The notes under the pieces: model-generated
The model's database searches: none
Seen by the model: the letters and a program-made list of their open reading frames with translations, nothing else
Told to the model about the DNA's origin: nothing
Part shown: positions 1 to 9,596 of the stretch, one piece after another
Layout of the letters: each line of letters begins with the position of its first letter
Position numbering within the stretch: the first letter of the stretch is position 1
Made by a program: the position numbers and the translations under genes
Origin: Chryseobacterium gleum
GTDB lineage: Bacteria; Bacteroidota; Bacteroidia; Flavobacteriales; Flavobacteriaceae
Direction of reading: 5' to 3'
NCBI GenBank assembly: GCA_945881885.1
Contig: CAMCVI010000003.1
Coordinates: 123,393-187,392 of the forward strand
Length of the DNA: 64,000 nt

Positions 1-1062
1 TCCGATAAAATTGACATCGCAAAACTAATGAGTAATTTGCCATTAGAAAATGTAGTTTATTACTTCAACTTACCTTTTCTTTCAACAGAATATGTAAAAT
101 CACTAAATAATTTTGCTACAACTAATTCTTATAATTTCATTATTCAATTAGATCCTGTTGGTCAACTTTGCAAAGATGGAAATTGGTTCGAAAATTTGAA
201 TTCAGACTTTCAAAAACTTAATGAAATTTCCAAAAACTCGAGTCTTCCATTTTTAAAGATTCAATCAGGAATATATCAAAATTCTGGTGCAAATATGGTG
301 CAACAATTGGCTTATACATTGGCTCACGTTAATGAATATTTTAACAGAATTTCAACAATTAATCAACCCATTACTATTGAAGCAGCTATTGGAACCAATT
401 ACTTTTTTGAAATTGCAAAACTTCGAGCTTTACGTTTGCTTTTCAATACATTAGCTGACGAGTACAATTATAATTTTGATTGCCATATCATAGCCACACC
501 TACAAAACGTAACAAAACAATTTACGATTATAATGTAAATATGCTGCGTACTACAACCGAATGTATGTCGGCTATTTTAGGTGGTGCCAATGCAATTTCA
601 AATTTAGCCTATGATGCCATTTACCATAAAGACAACGAGTTTGGCGACAGAATTTCACGAAATCAGTTATTGATATTAAAAGAAGAAAGTTATTTCGATA
701 AAGTTAATAATCCGTCAGATGGCGCGTATTATATTGAATCTTTAACGGAACAATTAGCAGAAAAAGCATTAGAATTATTCAAAGAAATTGAAGCCAATGG
801 TGGTTTTATCACCCAATTATTTGAAGGAACCATCCAAAGAAAAATTTCAGAAAGCACACTAAAAGAACAAGAATTATTTAATTCCGGTAAAGAAATATTA
901 CTAGGAACAAACAAATATCCTAATCCAAACGACAAAATGAAACACGATTTAGAATTGTTTCCTTTCGTAAAAACAAAAGATAGAAAAACGCTAATTATAC
1001 CTATTATCGAAAAGCGATTAGCCGAAAAAGTAGAACAAGAACGTTTGGCTTTAGAAGAATAA
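1..1062 (+). CDS. mutA: Methylmalonyl-CoA mutase small subunit, 5' end outside window
   Basis: The reading frame is open from base 1, so the N-terminus lies upstream and the ATG at 28 is internal. The visible 350 or so residues match the small (non-catalytic) chain of the B12-dependent methylmalonyl-CoA mutase heterodimer, which interconverts succinyl-CoA and (R)-methylmalonyl-CoA in propionate metabolism. Segments such as AAIGTNYFFEIAKLRALR and SDGAYYIESLTEQLAEKAL are typical of the mutase barrel. The B12-binding motif of the large chain is absent, as expected for this subunit. The stop is only three bases before the next gene, so the two are surely one operon. Confidence 0.9.
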   Translation, partial: SDKIDIAKLMSNLPLENVVYYFNLPFLSTEYVKSLNNFATTNSYNFIIQLDPVGQLCKDGNWFENLNSDFQKLNEISKNSSLPFLKIQSGIYQNSGANMVQQLAYTLAHVNEYFNRISTINQPITIEAAIGTNYFFEIAKLRALRLLFNTLADEYNYNFDCHIIATPTKRNKTIYDYNVNMLRTTTECMSAILGGANAISNLAYDAIYHKDNEFGDRISRNQLLILKEESYFDKVNNPSDGAYYIESLTEQLAEKALELFKEIEANGGFITQLFEGTIQRKISESTLKEQELFNSGKEILLGTNKYPNPNDKMKHDLELFPFVKTKDRKTLIIPIIEKRLAEKVEQERLALEE

Positions 1063-1065
1063 ACG

Positions 1066-3189
1066 ATGAGAAAAAACATACAACATATACAATTAGTCAA
1101 AAGTCAAAAGTCGAAAGTTGAAAGTAATCAAACTAACTTTCACACAGCTGAAGACATTGATTTAAAAAAAATCTACTCCAAAGAAGATATTTCAGATTTA
1201 GAACATATTGGATTTGGAGCGGGTTTTGCACCAAATTTACGAGGTCCTTACGGCACAATGTACGTTCGCAGACCATGGACTATTCGTCAATATGCTGGAT
1301 TTTCAACAGCTGAAGAAAGCAATGCATTTTACCGTCGAAATTTAGCCGCGGGACAAAAAGGATTATCTGTTGCTTTTGATTTGGCTACACATCGCGGATA
1401 CGATTCGGATCATTTCAGAGTGCAAGGCGATGTAGGAAAAGCTGGTGTAGCTATTGATTCGGTGGAAGATATGAAAATTCTTTTCGACCAAATTCCGTTA
1501 GACGAAATGTCAGTTTCTATGACTATGAATGGTGCAGTTTTACCAATAATGGCTTTCTATATTGTTGCTGCAGAAGAACAAGGAGTTACACCTAACCAAT
1601 TAGCAGGAACCATCCAAAACGATATTTTAAAGGAATTTATGGTGCGAAATACTTACATATATCCACCAACGCCTTCAATGAAAATTATTGCTGATATTTT
1701 TGAATATACCAGCAATAATATGCCGAAATTTAACTCCATTTCCATTTCTGGTTATCATATGCAAGAAGCAGGTGCAACGGCCGATATTGAATTGGCGTAT
1801 ACACTTGCAGATGGCTTAGAATATATTCGTACCGGATTATCAACAGGTATGAAAATTGATGAATTCGCTCCTCGCCTATCTTTCTTTTGGGCAATTGGAA
1901 TGAATCATTTTATGGAAATCGCTAAAATGCGTGCGGGAAGAATGCTTTGGGCAAAATTACTAAAACAATTTAACCCTAAGGATGAAAAGTCATTAGCATT
2001 ACGTACCCATTGTCAAACATCGGGTTGGAGTTTAACCGAACAAGACCCATTTAATAACGTAGCTCGAACTACAATTGAAGCTGCAGCGGCTGCTTTTGGT
2101 GGCACACAATCATTGCATACCAATGCCTTAGACGAAGCTATTGCTTTACCTACAGATTTTTCAGCAAGAATTGCTCGAAACACGCAAATTTTCTTACAAG
2201 AAGAAACTAAAATTTGTAAAACAGTAGACCCTTGGGCTGGAAGTTATTATGTGGAAAGTTTAACGGCAGAAATTACAGAAAAAGCGTGGGCTTTAATTGA
2301 AGAAGTAGAAGCTTTAGGCGGAATGACAAAAGCCATTGAAGCTGGAATTCCGAAATTGCGAATTGAAGAAGCTGCTGCTCGTAAACAAGCCCGAATTGAT
2401 AGCACACAAGATATTATTGTAGGCGTAAATAAATACCGTTTAGAAAAAGAAGATCCGTTACATATTTTAGATGTTGATAACGATATGGTGCGCAAGCAAC
2501 AAGTAGCTCAATTAGCAGAAATAAAAGCAAAAAGAGATAACGCTAAAGCAGCAAAAAGCATACAAGATTTAACAGAATGTGCTAAAACAGGAAATGGCAA
2601 TTTATTAGCCATTGCGGTTGAGGCAGCAAGAAATAGAGTAACTTTAGGAGAAATTAGTGATGCTTTAGAAGTTGTTTTTGGACGACATAAAGCGCAAATT
2701 AAATCGATAAGTGGAGTGTATAGTAAAGCAATAAAAAATGATGCTAGTTTTGAAAAAGCAAAACAATTAGCCAACAAATTCGCTAAAAAAGAAGGGCGTA
2801 GACCAAGAATTATGATTGCCAAAATGGGTCAAGACGGCCATGACCGTGGCGCAAAAGTAGTAGCAACAGGATATGCCGATGTAGGTTTCGATGTAGATAT
2901 TGGTCCGTTGTTTCAAACGCCAGCAGAAGCTGCGAAACAAGCTGTGGAAAATGATGTACATATTTTAGGTGTTTCATCTTTAGCTGCAGGGCATAAAACT
3001 TTAGTGCCACAAGTAATTGAAGAACTAAAAAAATATGGTCGTGAAGACATTATGGTAATTGTTGGAGGTGTAATTCCAGCACAAGATTATCAATTTTTAT
3101 TCGATGCTGGAGCTGTTGCTGTTTTTGGTCCTGGAACCAAAATTAGTGAAGCCGCAATTAGTATTTTAGAAGTTTTATTGGAAGAATAA
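1066..3189 (+). CDS. scpA: Methylmalonyl-CoA mutase large subunit
   Basis: This 707-residue protein is the catalytic alpha chain of adenosylcobalamin-dependent methylmalonyl-CoA mutase. The substrate barrel fills residues 60-560 ([20 protein letters not shown] near the start). The cobalamin domain follows, with the DxHxxG motif in [20 protein letters not shown] near residue 590 supplying the lower axial histidine. It partners the small subunit directly upstream. The N-terminal 35 residues are unusual: KSQKSKVES is encoded by a simple AAAAGTC-type repeat of a kind otherwise seen between genes here, so the first residues may be recent and dispensable. Confidence 0.96.
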   Translation: MRKNIQHIQLVKSQKSKVESNQTNFHTAEDIDLKKIYSKEDISDLEHIGFGAGFAPNLRGPYGTMYVRRPWTIRQYAGFSTAEESNAFYRRNLAAGQKGLSVAFDLATHRGYDSDHFRVQGDVGKAGVAIDSVEDMKILFDQIPLDEMSVSMTMNGAVLPIMAFYIVAAEEQGVTPNQLAGTIQNDILKEFMVRNTYIYPPTPSMKIIADIFEYTSNNMPKFNSISISGYHMQEAGATADIELAYTLADGLEYIRTGLSTGMKIDEFAPRLSFFWAIGMNHFMEIAKMRAGRMLWAKLLKQFNPKDEKSLALRTHCQTSGWSLTEQDPFNNVARTTIEAAAAAFGGTQSLHTNALDEAIALPTDFSARIARNTQIFLQEETKICKTVDPWAGSYYVESLTAEITEKAWALIEEVEALGGMTKAIEAGIPKLRIEEAAARKQARIDSTQDIIVGVNKYRLEKEDPLHILDVDNDMVRKQQVAQLAEIKAKRDNAKAAKSIQDLTECAKTGNGNLLAIAVEAARNRVTLGEISDALEVVFGRHKAQIKSISGVYSKAIKNDASFEKAKQLANKFAKKEGRRPRIMIAKMGQDGHDRGAKVVATGYADVGFDVDIGPLFQTPAEAAKQAVENDVHILGVSSLAAGHKTLVPQVIEELKKYGREDIMVIVGGVIPAQDYQFLFDAGAVAVFGPGTKISEAAISILEVLLEE

Positions 3190-3202
3190 AAAAACTAATT
3201 TT

Positions 3203-3284
3203 GTCATTCCGAATTTATTTCGGAATCTATAAGTACAAGTAAATTAACAATTTAAAGAAACTGAAACAAGTTCAGTTTGACAGG
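3203..3284. repeat. Dispersed flavobacterial intergenic repeat
   Basis: This gap holds an 8-bp inverted repeat (attccgaa at 3206-3213, ttcggaat at 3219-3226). It is followed by the motif ctgaaacaagttcag, which recurs near 46803 and in inverted orientation near 42447. No T-tract follows the hairpin, so it reads better as a dispersed repeat than as a classic terminator, although it lies between convergent genes. Confidence 0.6.
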
Positions 3285-3315
3285 AATAAGACTTTTAGAA
3301 AAACTGCTTTTATTT

Positions 3316-4314
3316 CTATTTATTAGCATCTCGTACCAATCTTTTCAAAATTGCCCATTGTTTAAGCGCATCTCTGGCTTCTACTGCTGGATAACCTAAC
3401 ATTGTTTTTCCTGCAGGAATATCGCCCGTTACTCCAGAACCTGCGCCAACTATAGCACCATCACCTATTACAGTATGATCTTTTATAGAAGCGCTTCCAC
3501 CAATAATTACACCATTTCCTAAAGTAACAGAACCTGCCAATCCAGAATTTCCAGCCATAATACAAAATTTACCCAATTTACTATTGTGACCTATTTGTAC
3601 TAAATTATCAATTTTACAACCATCTCCAACAATTGTAGAACTAAACTTACCTCTATCTACGCAAGAATTCGCACCAATTTCTACACCATTTCCAATAATG
3701 ACATTTCCAATTTGTGGAATTTTAACCAATCCTCTTTCTGGATCTGGACGAAAACCAAATCCATCAGCACCAATAGTCGCATTTGGATGAATAATACATT
3801 GACTTCCAATATGGCAACGCTCACGAATAACCGTTCCAGACCAAATGGTGGTTTGATTTCCAATCGTGCTTTCATCTAAAATGGTTACGTTGGGATAAAT
3901 AAGTACGTTTTCTCCTATTTTTACATTGGGTCCTATGTATACGCCTGCTCCTATTTTTGTATAATTTCCGATAGTTGCAGAAACATCAACAACCGCTGTA
4001 GGATGAATATTTACAGCAAAAACAGGGGCTGGTGGAGCGAATAGTTCCAATACTTGCGACATCGCCAAATCAGCGTTTGACACTTTAATAAATGCACGAT
4101 TTTCTCCTGGTTCTATAGAAATATCTTGATTTACAACTGCTACACAAGCAGTTGATGTAGCCCAAAATTTTTCATATTTTTTATTTCCTATAAATGAAAT
4201 TTCAGTGTTCTTTGCTTCTTCTAATTGTTCTGGAGCTGTAATTAGGTTGTTTGTATTACCAACAATTTCTCCTTTTAATACCTGATTTATTTCTTGAATA
4301 GTATATGTTTTCAT
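3316..4314 (-). CDS. lpxD: UDP-3-O-acylglucosamine N-acyltransferase (LpxD family)
   Basis: This 332-residue LpxD-type protein adds the N-linked hydroxyacyl chain to UDP-3-O-acylglucosamine in lipid A synthesis. An N-terminal uridine-binding domain (residues 1-100) is followed by left-handed hexapeptide repeats from about residue 105 to 310. The expected catalytic histidine is in QIGHNSKLG near residue 241. The length is close to the usual 340. It stands alone rather than in an lpx operon. Flavobacteria often carry a second LpxD-like copy, so this could be either the main enzyme or a paralogue. Confidence 0.88.
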   Translation of the reverse strand: MKTYTIQEINQVLKGEIVGNTNNLITAPEQLEEAKNTEISFIGNKKYEKFWATSTACVAVVNQDISIEPGENRAFIKVSNADLAMSQVLELFAPPAPVFAVNIHPTAVVDVSATIGNYTKIGAGVYIGPNVKIGENVLIYPNVTILDESTIGNQTTIWSGTVIRERCHIGSQCIIHPNATIGADGFGFRPDPERGLVKIPQIGNVIIGNGVEIGANSCVDRGKFSSTIVGDGCKIDNLVQIGHNSKLGKFCIMAGNSGLAGSVTLGNGVIIGGSASIKDHTVIGDGAIVGAGSGVTGDIPAGKTMLGYPAVEARDALKQWAILKRLVRDANK

Positions 4315-4445
4315 CTAATCTAATAGTTAATTATTTAATCATAAATATTTTGTACCAATTTACACCAAAACTTATTAATATGAAAATTTTATAAATTTTA
4401 TAGAAGATTTGTGTAGCATAATTTCGAATTTAAAACGACAAAAAA

Positions 4446-5348
4446 TTATTTCCCTCTTGGATGAAAGGTGTGCATTACATCTGCCAAAAATTTTCTGTCT
4501 AAATGCATGTACACTTCTGTAGTCGTAATCGATTCATGACCCAACATCAACTGAATGGAACGTAAATCGGCACCATTTTCTAATAAATGTGTCGCAAAAG
4601 AATGTCGGAAAGTATGGGGCGAAATGGTCTTTTTTAAATCAATTTTTACGGCTAAATCCTTAATAATTGTAAAAACCATCGCGCGCGTAAGTTGTTTTCC
4701 TCTTCGGTTGAGAAACAACGTATCTTCGTGTCCTTTTTGAATAGACAAATGGGTACGAATGAAGTTTTTATAATTTAAAATTAGTTTTTGCGTGGGCAAA
4801 CCTATAGGAACAAAACGTTGTTTGTTTCCTTTTCCTGTAATTTTCAGAAAACCTTCTTCAAAAAACAAGTCCGATATTTTTAACGTAATTAATTCCGAAA
4901 CCCTTAAGCCACAACTATATAAGGTTTCTAACATTACTTTGTTGCGTTCTCCTTCGGTAGAAGTTAAGTTTATGGCTTGAATTAATAAATCTATTTCTGC
5001 TGTAGAAAGTGTATCGGGTAATTTTCTACCTGTTTTTGGGACTTCAATTAATTCAAGTGGGGTATCTTTTCGATAATCTTCAAAAATTAAATAATTAAAA
5101 AAACTCTTTAATCCTGATATTATCCTAGATTGACTTCGCGCATTAACTTGGGTAGAAATGGTATAAATAAATTGTTGTACCTGTTCGTCAGTAATTTTTA
5201 TTGGAGAAACTTCTATGTTGTTTTCTGTCAGAAAACCAACCAATTTTTCAATATCAAAACTATAATTCTGAATCGTATTAAGAGACAATCCACGTTCCAA
5301 ACGCAAAAAATTTTGATATTCTTTTATGTAGGTATTCCAATTTGGCAT
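4446..5348 (-). CDS. xerD: Tyrosine recombinase XerD
   Basis: This is a 300-residue site-specific recombinase of Xer length and layout: an N-terminal SAM-like DNA-binding domain (1-90) and a catalytic domain with Arg in YSCGLRVSEL, His-x-x-Arg in HTFRHSFATHLLENGADLRS, His in LMLGHESITT and the nucleophile in TEVYMHL near residue 280. It is expected to resolve chromosome dimers at dif together with XerC. It is distinct from the island integrase at 60046, which has a different N-terminal domain. Confidence 0.92.
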   Translation of the reverse strand: MPNWNTYIKEYQNFLRLERGLSLNTIQNYSFDIEKLVGFLTENNIEVSPIKITDEQVQQFIYTISTQVNARSQSRIISGLKSFFNYLIFEDYRKDTPLELIEVPKTGRKLPDTLSTAEIDLLIQAINLTSTEGERNKVMLETLYSCGLRVSELITLKISDLFFEEGFLKITGKGNKQRFVPIGLPTQKLILNYKNFIRTHLSIQKGHEDTLFLNRRGKQLTRAMVFTIIKDLAVKIDLKKTISPHTFRHSFATHLLENGADLRSIQLMLGHESITTTEVYMHLDRKFLADVMHTFHPRGK

Positions 5349-5418
5349 TCCAGTTTGAATTTAGGCTAAGATATAGCTTTCCATTTTCTGTTGCAATACA
5401 TATTTAAAATTAAGGCAT

Positions 5419-5447
5419 AAAAAAGCCTTACATTTCTGTAAGGCTTT
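5419..5447 (-). terminator. Rho-independent terminator after tRNA-His
   Basis: The 10-bp stem aaagccttac (5422-5431) pairs with gtaaggcttt (5438-5447) around a 6-base loop. On the minus strand a T-run follows. It begins two bases beyond the 3' end of tRNA-His. Confidence 0.85.
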
Positions 5448-5448
5448 G

Positions 5449-5523
5449 GGTGGAAGACCGGGCTCGAACCGGCGACCCTCGGTACCACAAACCGATGCTC
5501 TAACCAACTGAGCTACAACCACC
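5449..5523 (-). tRNA. tRNA-His (anticodon GTG)
   Basis: On the minus strand the D-arm (GCTC/GAGC), the anticodon arm TCGGT-TTGTGGT-ACCGA with anticodon GTG, and the T-arm with TTCGAGC are all clear. The extra G at position -1 opposite C73 is the identity mark of tRNA-His. The acceptor stem reads GTGGTTG against CTTCCAC, which leaves two adjacent U-U mismatches (5-68 and 6-67). CCA is not encoded. Confidence 0.93.
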
Positions 5524-5588
5524 ATGTATAAATACGGGTGCAAATATAAGACTAAACTTTCTACTTGCAAAGAAAAAAAATAATTATT

Positions 5589-6305
5589 TTACTTCAAATC
5601 CGTTAAACTATTGACGGTCAAATATCTTTCTACGGTGAATCCTTCGGCGAATGCTACACCCACTAAACGTCCTAAATCCATAGCGCGGTATTCAATACTA
5701 TCTAAAAAGTTTTTTGAGGTAATTGGTGTATTCGGTTCGTTGGAATTTGGATTATAAAACTGTGATTTATATGCTTTTACCGCTTTCATTTTAACATACA
5801 TAAAATCGGAAACATCAACTACAAAATCAGGTTCAATAGTTTGCCATTGTATGTAATGATAGACTAATTTTGGTCGGTAATGCGTTTGTTTTTCGCCATT
5901 AAGCTCGGTTTCAATTTTAGTTAAACCGGATAAAAAACAAGCGTCACTAACCAATTTACTTCCTTTTTCGTGGTCGATATGTCTATCTGCAATAGCGTTA
6001 CACAACACAATTTCTGGTTGGTATTTACGAATCATTTTAATGATTTCCAATTGATGTGTTTCATCATTCACAAAAAAACCATCTCTAAAATTCAAGTTTT
6101 CTCTAACTGAAACACCTAAAATTTTAGCCGCTTCTGTAGCTTCTTCCTCTCGGGTTTGCGCAGTGCCACGAGTGCCTAATTCACCACGAGTTAAATCGAT
6201 AATTCCAACTTTTTTTCCTAAAGAAATTTCTTTGGCAAGTGTACCCGAACAACCTAATTCTACATCATCTGGATGCGCACCGAATGCTAATATGTCTAAT
6301 TTCAC
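5589..6305 (-). CDS. bshB1: Bacillithiol biosynthesis deacetylase BshB1
   Basis: This 238-residue protein of the LmbE/PIG-L zinc deacetylase fold removes acetate from N-acetylglucosaminyl-malate, the second step of bacillithiol synthesis. The zinc motif AHPDDVELGCSGT is at residues 10-22 and the distal histidine is in DRHIDHEKG near residue 107. LTRGELGTRGTAQTREEEA is characteristic of the BshB1 branch. It starts 7 bases after the menF stop and lies on the same strand as menF and the thioesterase, so it may be cotranscribed. The spacer holds three copies of a TTTTTAC heptamer. Confidence 0.93.
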   Translation of the reverse strand: MKLDILAFGAHPDDVELGCSGTLAKEISLGKKVGIIDLTRGELGTRGTAQTREEEATEAAKILGVSVRENLNFRDGFFVNDETHQLEIIKMIRKYQPEIVLCNAIADRHIDHEKGSKLVSDACFLSGLTKIETELNGEKQTHYRPKLVYHYIQWQTIEPDFVVDVSDFMYVKMKAVKAYKSQFYNPNSNEPNTPITSKNFLDSIEYRAMDLGRLVGVAFAEGFTVERYLTVNSLTDLK

Positions 6306-6308
6306 AAC

Positions 6309-6329
6309 TTTTTACTTTTTACTTTTTAC
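6309..6329. repeat. Heptamer tandem array tttttac x3
   Basis: Three perfect tttttac units lie between menF and bshB1. The menF stop codon (6312-6314) is inside the array, so the last residues of MenF (KSKK) are repeat-encoded. The same heptamer occurs five times at 21181-21215. Confidence 0.85.
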
Positions 6330-7352
6330 TAAAACATCCCGCATTGTCATGGATTTATTTTCTGTTTCAAGAAACTCCATTTCAGGATTACTATCTTTTG
6401 TAATGCCGCAACCTACATATACATTTACAGCATTATTTAAAACTTCTAAACAGCGTAAATTTACAAATAAATTTGTTTGTTCTTGCATTTGAAATTCGCC
6501 TAAAAATCCGGAATAATATTTTCTATTGTACTTTTCGTTTTCTAAAATAAAATTTCTGGTGACTTCCAATGGCATTCCACAAACTGCGGATGTTGGATGC
6601 AAAGCATTAATTAAATCGTTTTCAGAAATAGCTGATTTTAATTTCCCTGAAATATCTGATTTTAAATGTACTACATTTCCTGCTTTCTGCGTGTATGCTT
6701 TCGAAATTTGTATGTTTTCAACTAAATTTTCTGTGCTTTTTTTTATATAATCGGTAACCAATTGATGCTCTTCAACTTCTTTTTCTTGCCAAATTACGTT
6801 TTCTGAAACAACTTGCGTTCCTGCTAAAGAAACGGTTTCAAAAGTATGGTTATTAATTTTCGTAAATTGTTCTGGTGTGGCGCCCATCCATAATCCCACT
6901 TGAGGATGAAACCACAAATATCGAAAAGCAGTTGGATAGGTTTTTAAAAGTTTTTGATATGATTTTATAACATCTACCGATTGCGAAATTTCAATTTTAC
7001 GAGACATTACCACTTTTTGAAACGTTCCATTTTCAATTTCCGAAACCGCTTTTTGAACTAAATTTTCAAATGATTTTTGAGCGTTTTCATCAAATTTATT
7101 TTCTGTTTTAAAGGTTTGTTCCTCGATTCGAAAACTCATTTCTTGTTGAAAAACCTCGGAATCTGTTAATGGAAAAACAACATTTGTTTCCTTGTAAAAA
7201 CCAGCAAAAACAAATCCATTTTGGTTTTCAAACACGTGTAAAGCGTCATTTTTTTGAAAAACACCTTGTAAAACAACATCATTTGGCTTCGCATACAAAA
7301 CAAAAGGCAATTGATTTTGAAAATAGAAATCGGCTTTATCTAACAAGTTCAT
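6312..7352 (-). CDS. menF: Isochorismate synthase (chorismate-binding enzyme)
   Basis: The protein belongs to the chorismate-utilising family (anthranilate synthase I, isochorismate synthase, salicylate synthase). The C-terminal catalytic domain is clear: EIENGTFQKVVMSRK, HPTSAVCGMPLEV and YVGCGITKDSNPEMEFLET. At 346 residues it is shorter than the E. coli enzyme, which is usual for flavobacterial MenF. The next gene upstream encodes a hotdog thioesterase that could act later in menaquinone synthesis, and the start overlaps that gene's stop by one base (TAATG). This supports MenF over an entC or salicylate role. Confidence 0.85.
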   Translation of the reverse strand: MNLLDKADFYFQNQLPFVLYAKPNDVVLQGVFQKNDALHVFENQNGFVFAGFYKETNVVFPLTDSEVFQQEMSFRIEEQTFKTENKFDENAQKSFENLVQKAVSEIENGTFQKVVMSRKIEISQSVDVIKSYQKLLKTYPTAFRYLWFHPQVGLWMGATPEQFTKINNHTFETVSLAGTQVVSENVIWQEKEVEEHQLVTDYIKKSTENLVENIQISKAYTQKAGNVVHLKSDISGKLKSAISENDLINALHPTSAVCGMPLEVTRNFILENEKYNRKYYSGFLGEFQMQEQTNLFVNLRCLEVLNNAVNVYVGCGITKDSNPEMEFLETENKSMTMRDVLVKSKK

Positions 7353-7777
7353 TATCTGTCTCTTCTTGATAAAATCATGTTTGTCAATTTACAAATTGAA
7401 ATTAATTTGTCGTTTTCGTCCACAATTCTAATTTCCCACAAATGAATACTGGCTCCTTTATGTATAATTTTTGCCGTACAAAAAACAGTGCCTTCTCGTT
7501 TGCTACGTACATGATTGGCACTTATTTCAATACCACGGACTTCCTGTTTTTGTGGATTTATAAACATTAATGAAGCGGCACTTCCCACGCTTTCTGCTAA
7601 AGCCACTGTAGCACCGCCGTGCAACAAACCCATTGGTTGGTGCACTCTTGAATTAACAGGCATTTTAGCTGTTAAGAAATCTTCACCCGCATCAATATAT
7701 TCTATTTCAAGCGTTTCCATTAATGTGTTTTTAGACCATTCTTTACAAAGTGCTAAAAATTTTTCTTTATTAAACAT
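7352..7777 (-). CDS. Hotdog-fold thioesterase (PaaI/MenI-like)
   Basis: This 141-residue single-domain hotdog protein has the PaaI-type signature HQPMGLLHGGATVALAESVGS near residues 46-66, where the Glu serves as catalytic base. It is translationally coupled to menF by a one-base TAATG overlap. The context suggests 1,4-dihydroxy-2-naphthoyl-CoA hydrolysis in menaquinone synthesis (MenI). The family also includes phenylacetyl-CoA pathway esterases, so the substrate is inferred from the neighbour only. Confidence 0.82.
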   Translation of the reverse strand: MFNKEKFLALCKEWSKNTLMETLEIEYIDAGEDFLTAKMPVNSRVHQPMGLLHGGATVALAESVGSAASLMFINPQKQEVRGIEISANHVRSKREGTVFCTAKIIHKGASIHLWEIRIVDENDKLISICKLTNMILSRRDR

Positions 7778-7928
7778 AAATAGTTATTTTTACAAAGTTA
7801 CAAATTTATATTTCTATAAAAATATACCAAAACGAAGATTTTTTCGTTTTAAAAATTGTTGTGACGAATTACCTCGAATTAATTTTTAAAATTTGTAGCT
7901 AATTCATTTCATAAAAATAATTAAATAT

Positions 7929-9476
7929 ATGCGTCAGTTACTATTTTTTATTGGAATAATTGCTGCTTTTTGTTTCACATCTTGCAGAAACGAGCTTGAT
8001 TTTGAATCGAGTATCGGCAACTTGTCTTTTTCCAAAGAAACCGTTTATTTAGATACCGTTTTTACGAATATTGGTTCAAGTACTTATGCTTTAAAAGTGT
8101 ATAACAATAGCAACAAAAACATCTCTATTCCAAAAGTTAGATTGGGAAAAGGGCAAAGTTCCAATTACAGATTAATGGTAGATGGAATACCTGGAAAAGA
8201 GTTTGAAAATGTAGAACTTTTGGCCAAAGACAGTTTGTTTGTTTTTATTGAAATCACCTCAAATATTGCTAATGCCAATCCAACCGATTTTTTATATACC
8301 GATAGAATTGAGTTTGGCGAAACGAATAATTATCAAAAAGTAAAATTGGTTACGTTAATTCAAGATGCTGTTTTTATTTACCCAGAAAGAACCGGTAGTC
8401 CAAATAATTATACCTACGAACAAATTAATTTAGGTACGAACAATGAACCTGCAAACATTACCGGTACCAATTTAAGCGAAACAGATGCCATAAATGGAAA
8501 TGAGCTACATTGGACCAATTCAAAACCCTATGTAATTTACGGTTTTGCAAAAATTCCTGAAACTAAAACACTTATTATTGACCCTGGAACAAGAGTGCAT
8601 TTTCATGCAGATTCTGGATTAATTGTAGCTAAAAACGCCCATTTACAAGTGAATGGAAATTTATCTACAACCGACGATTTAGAAAACGAAGTGATTTTTG
8701 AAGGCGATCGTTTAGAACCTAATTATAGTGATGTACCTGGACAATGGCTAGCGGTATTATTTATGGGAGGCAGCAATCAAAATATTATAAAAAATTTAAC
8801 CATTAAAAATGCAACTGTAGGTATGTTAGTTTCAAATAATGACGGAACAACAACTCCAACTATTGATATGATGAATGTACAAATTTACAATTGTGCCAAT
8901 GTGGGAATTTTAGCCCGAACAGGAAATATTACAGGTAAAAACGTTGTAATTAATAATTGCGGACAAACCAGTTTAGCTTGTACGTACGGCGGAAGTTACG
9001 ATTTTACACATTGTACATTTGCTAATTATTGGAGTTCGCCAAGTCAAACAAGTTTGGTGTTAACTAATGAAAATATAAGCAGCACGGTTCAAACTTCATT
9101 AACACAAGCGAATTTTAAAAACTGTATTTTTTATGGTTCCAGTAATTACGGCATTGCCTTAGAAAAAACAGGAGCCGTTTTTAATTACAAATTTGATAAT
9201 TGCTTGATTAAATTTGTTGATTATAACAACCAAATTAGTGCGAATCCGTTATACCAATTTTCTACTAATACGTCGAAATATGTAGGGTGTATTTTCGCAA
9301 CCAATTCAACAACAAACAAACCTGAATTTAAAAATACAAGCATAAATGATTTCCGCATTAATGAAAATTCCATTTGCAGAAACAATGCCAATTTTGGCTA
9401 TTCATTTCCATTAGATATCTTAGGAACTATTAGAACAAATCCGTCCGATATTGGTGCCTATGAATATTTACCATAA
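7929..9476 (+). CDS. Surface lipoprotein with right-handed beta-helix
   Basis: A type II signal peptide ends with the lipobox FTSC at Cys19. Residues 25-140 look like an Ig-like beta domain. From about residue 200 the chain resembles right-handed parallel beta-helix coils with recurrent short strands and Asn turns (NIIKNLTIKNATVGMLVSNN, NVGILARTGNITGKNVVINN). It closes with DIGAYEYLP, a common ending of bacteroidetal beta-helix proteins. The likely place is the outer membrane. Substrate and role are unknown: polysaccharide binding is possible, but no catalytic residues are evident. Confidence 0.75.
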   Translation: MRQLLFFIGIIAAFCFTSCRNELDFESSIGNLSFSKETVYLDTVFTNIGSSTYALKVYNNSNKNISIPKVRLGKGQSSNYRLMVDGIPGKEFENVELLAKDSLFVFIEITSNIANANPTDFLYTDRIEFGETNNYQKVKLVTLIQDAVFIYPERTGSPNNYTYEQINLGTNNEPANITGTNLSETDAINGNELHWTNSKPYVIYGFAKIPETKTLIIDPGTRVHFHADSGLIVAKNAHLQVNGNLSTTDDLENEVIFEGDRLEPNYSDVPGQWLAVLFMGGSNQNIIKNLTIKNATVGMLVSNNDGTTTPTIDMMNVQIYNCANVGILARTGNITGKNVVINNCGQTSLACTYGGSYDFTHCTFANYWSSPSQTSLVLTNENISSTVQTSLTQANFKNCIFYGSSNYGIALEKTGAVFNYKFDNCLIKFVDYNNQISANPLYQFSTNTSKYVGCIFATNSTTNKPEFKNTSINDFRINENSICRNNANFGYSFPLDILGTIRTNPSDIGAYEYLP

Positions 9477-9487
9477 ATTTAAAATTT

Positions 9488-9515
9488 AGAGCGGTTTTTA
9501 CTGCTCTTTTTTTTT
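9488..9515 (+). terminator. Terminator after beta-helix lipoprotein gene
   Basis: A 7-bp stem (agagcgg at 9488-9494 with ctgctct at 9501-9507, one G-U) is followed by a run of Ts. It lies 12 bases past the stop. Confidence 0.7.
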
Positions 9516-9596
9516 TACTTTAGTAAGAAAGTTTAACTTTGCAATTAGAAACAACTAACACAACTGAAATTAATTCAGTTCAAGCAACTCAACTTT

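Noticed and set aside
5361..5570. 69-residue frame on the minus strand across tRNA-His
   Set aside because: It runs through the tRNA and its terminator, so it is a chance frame.
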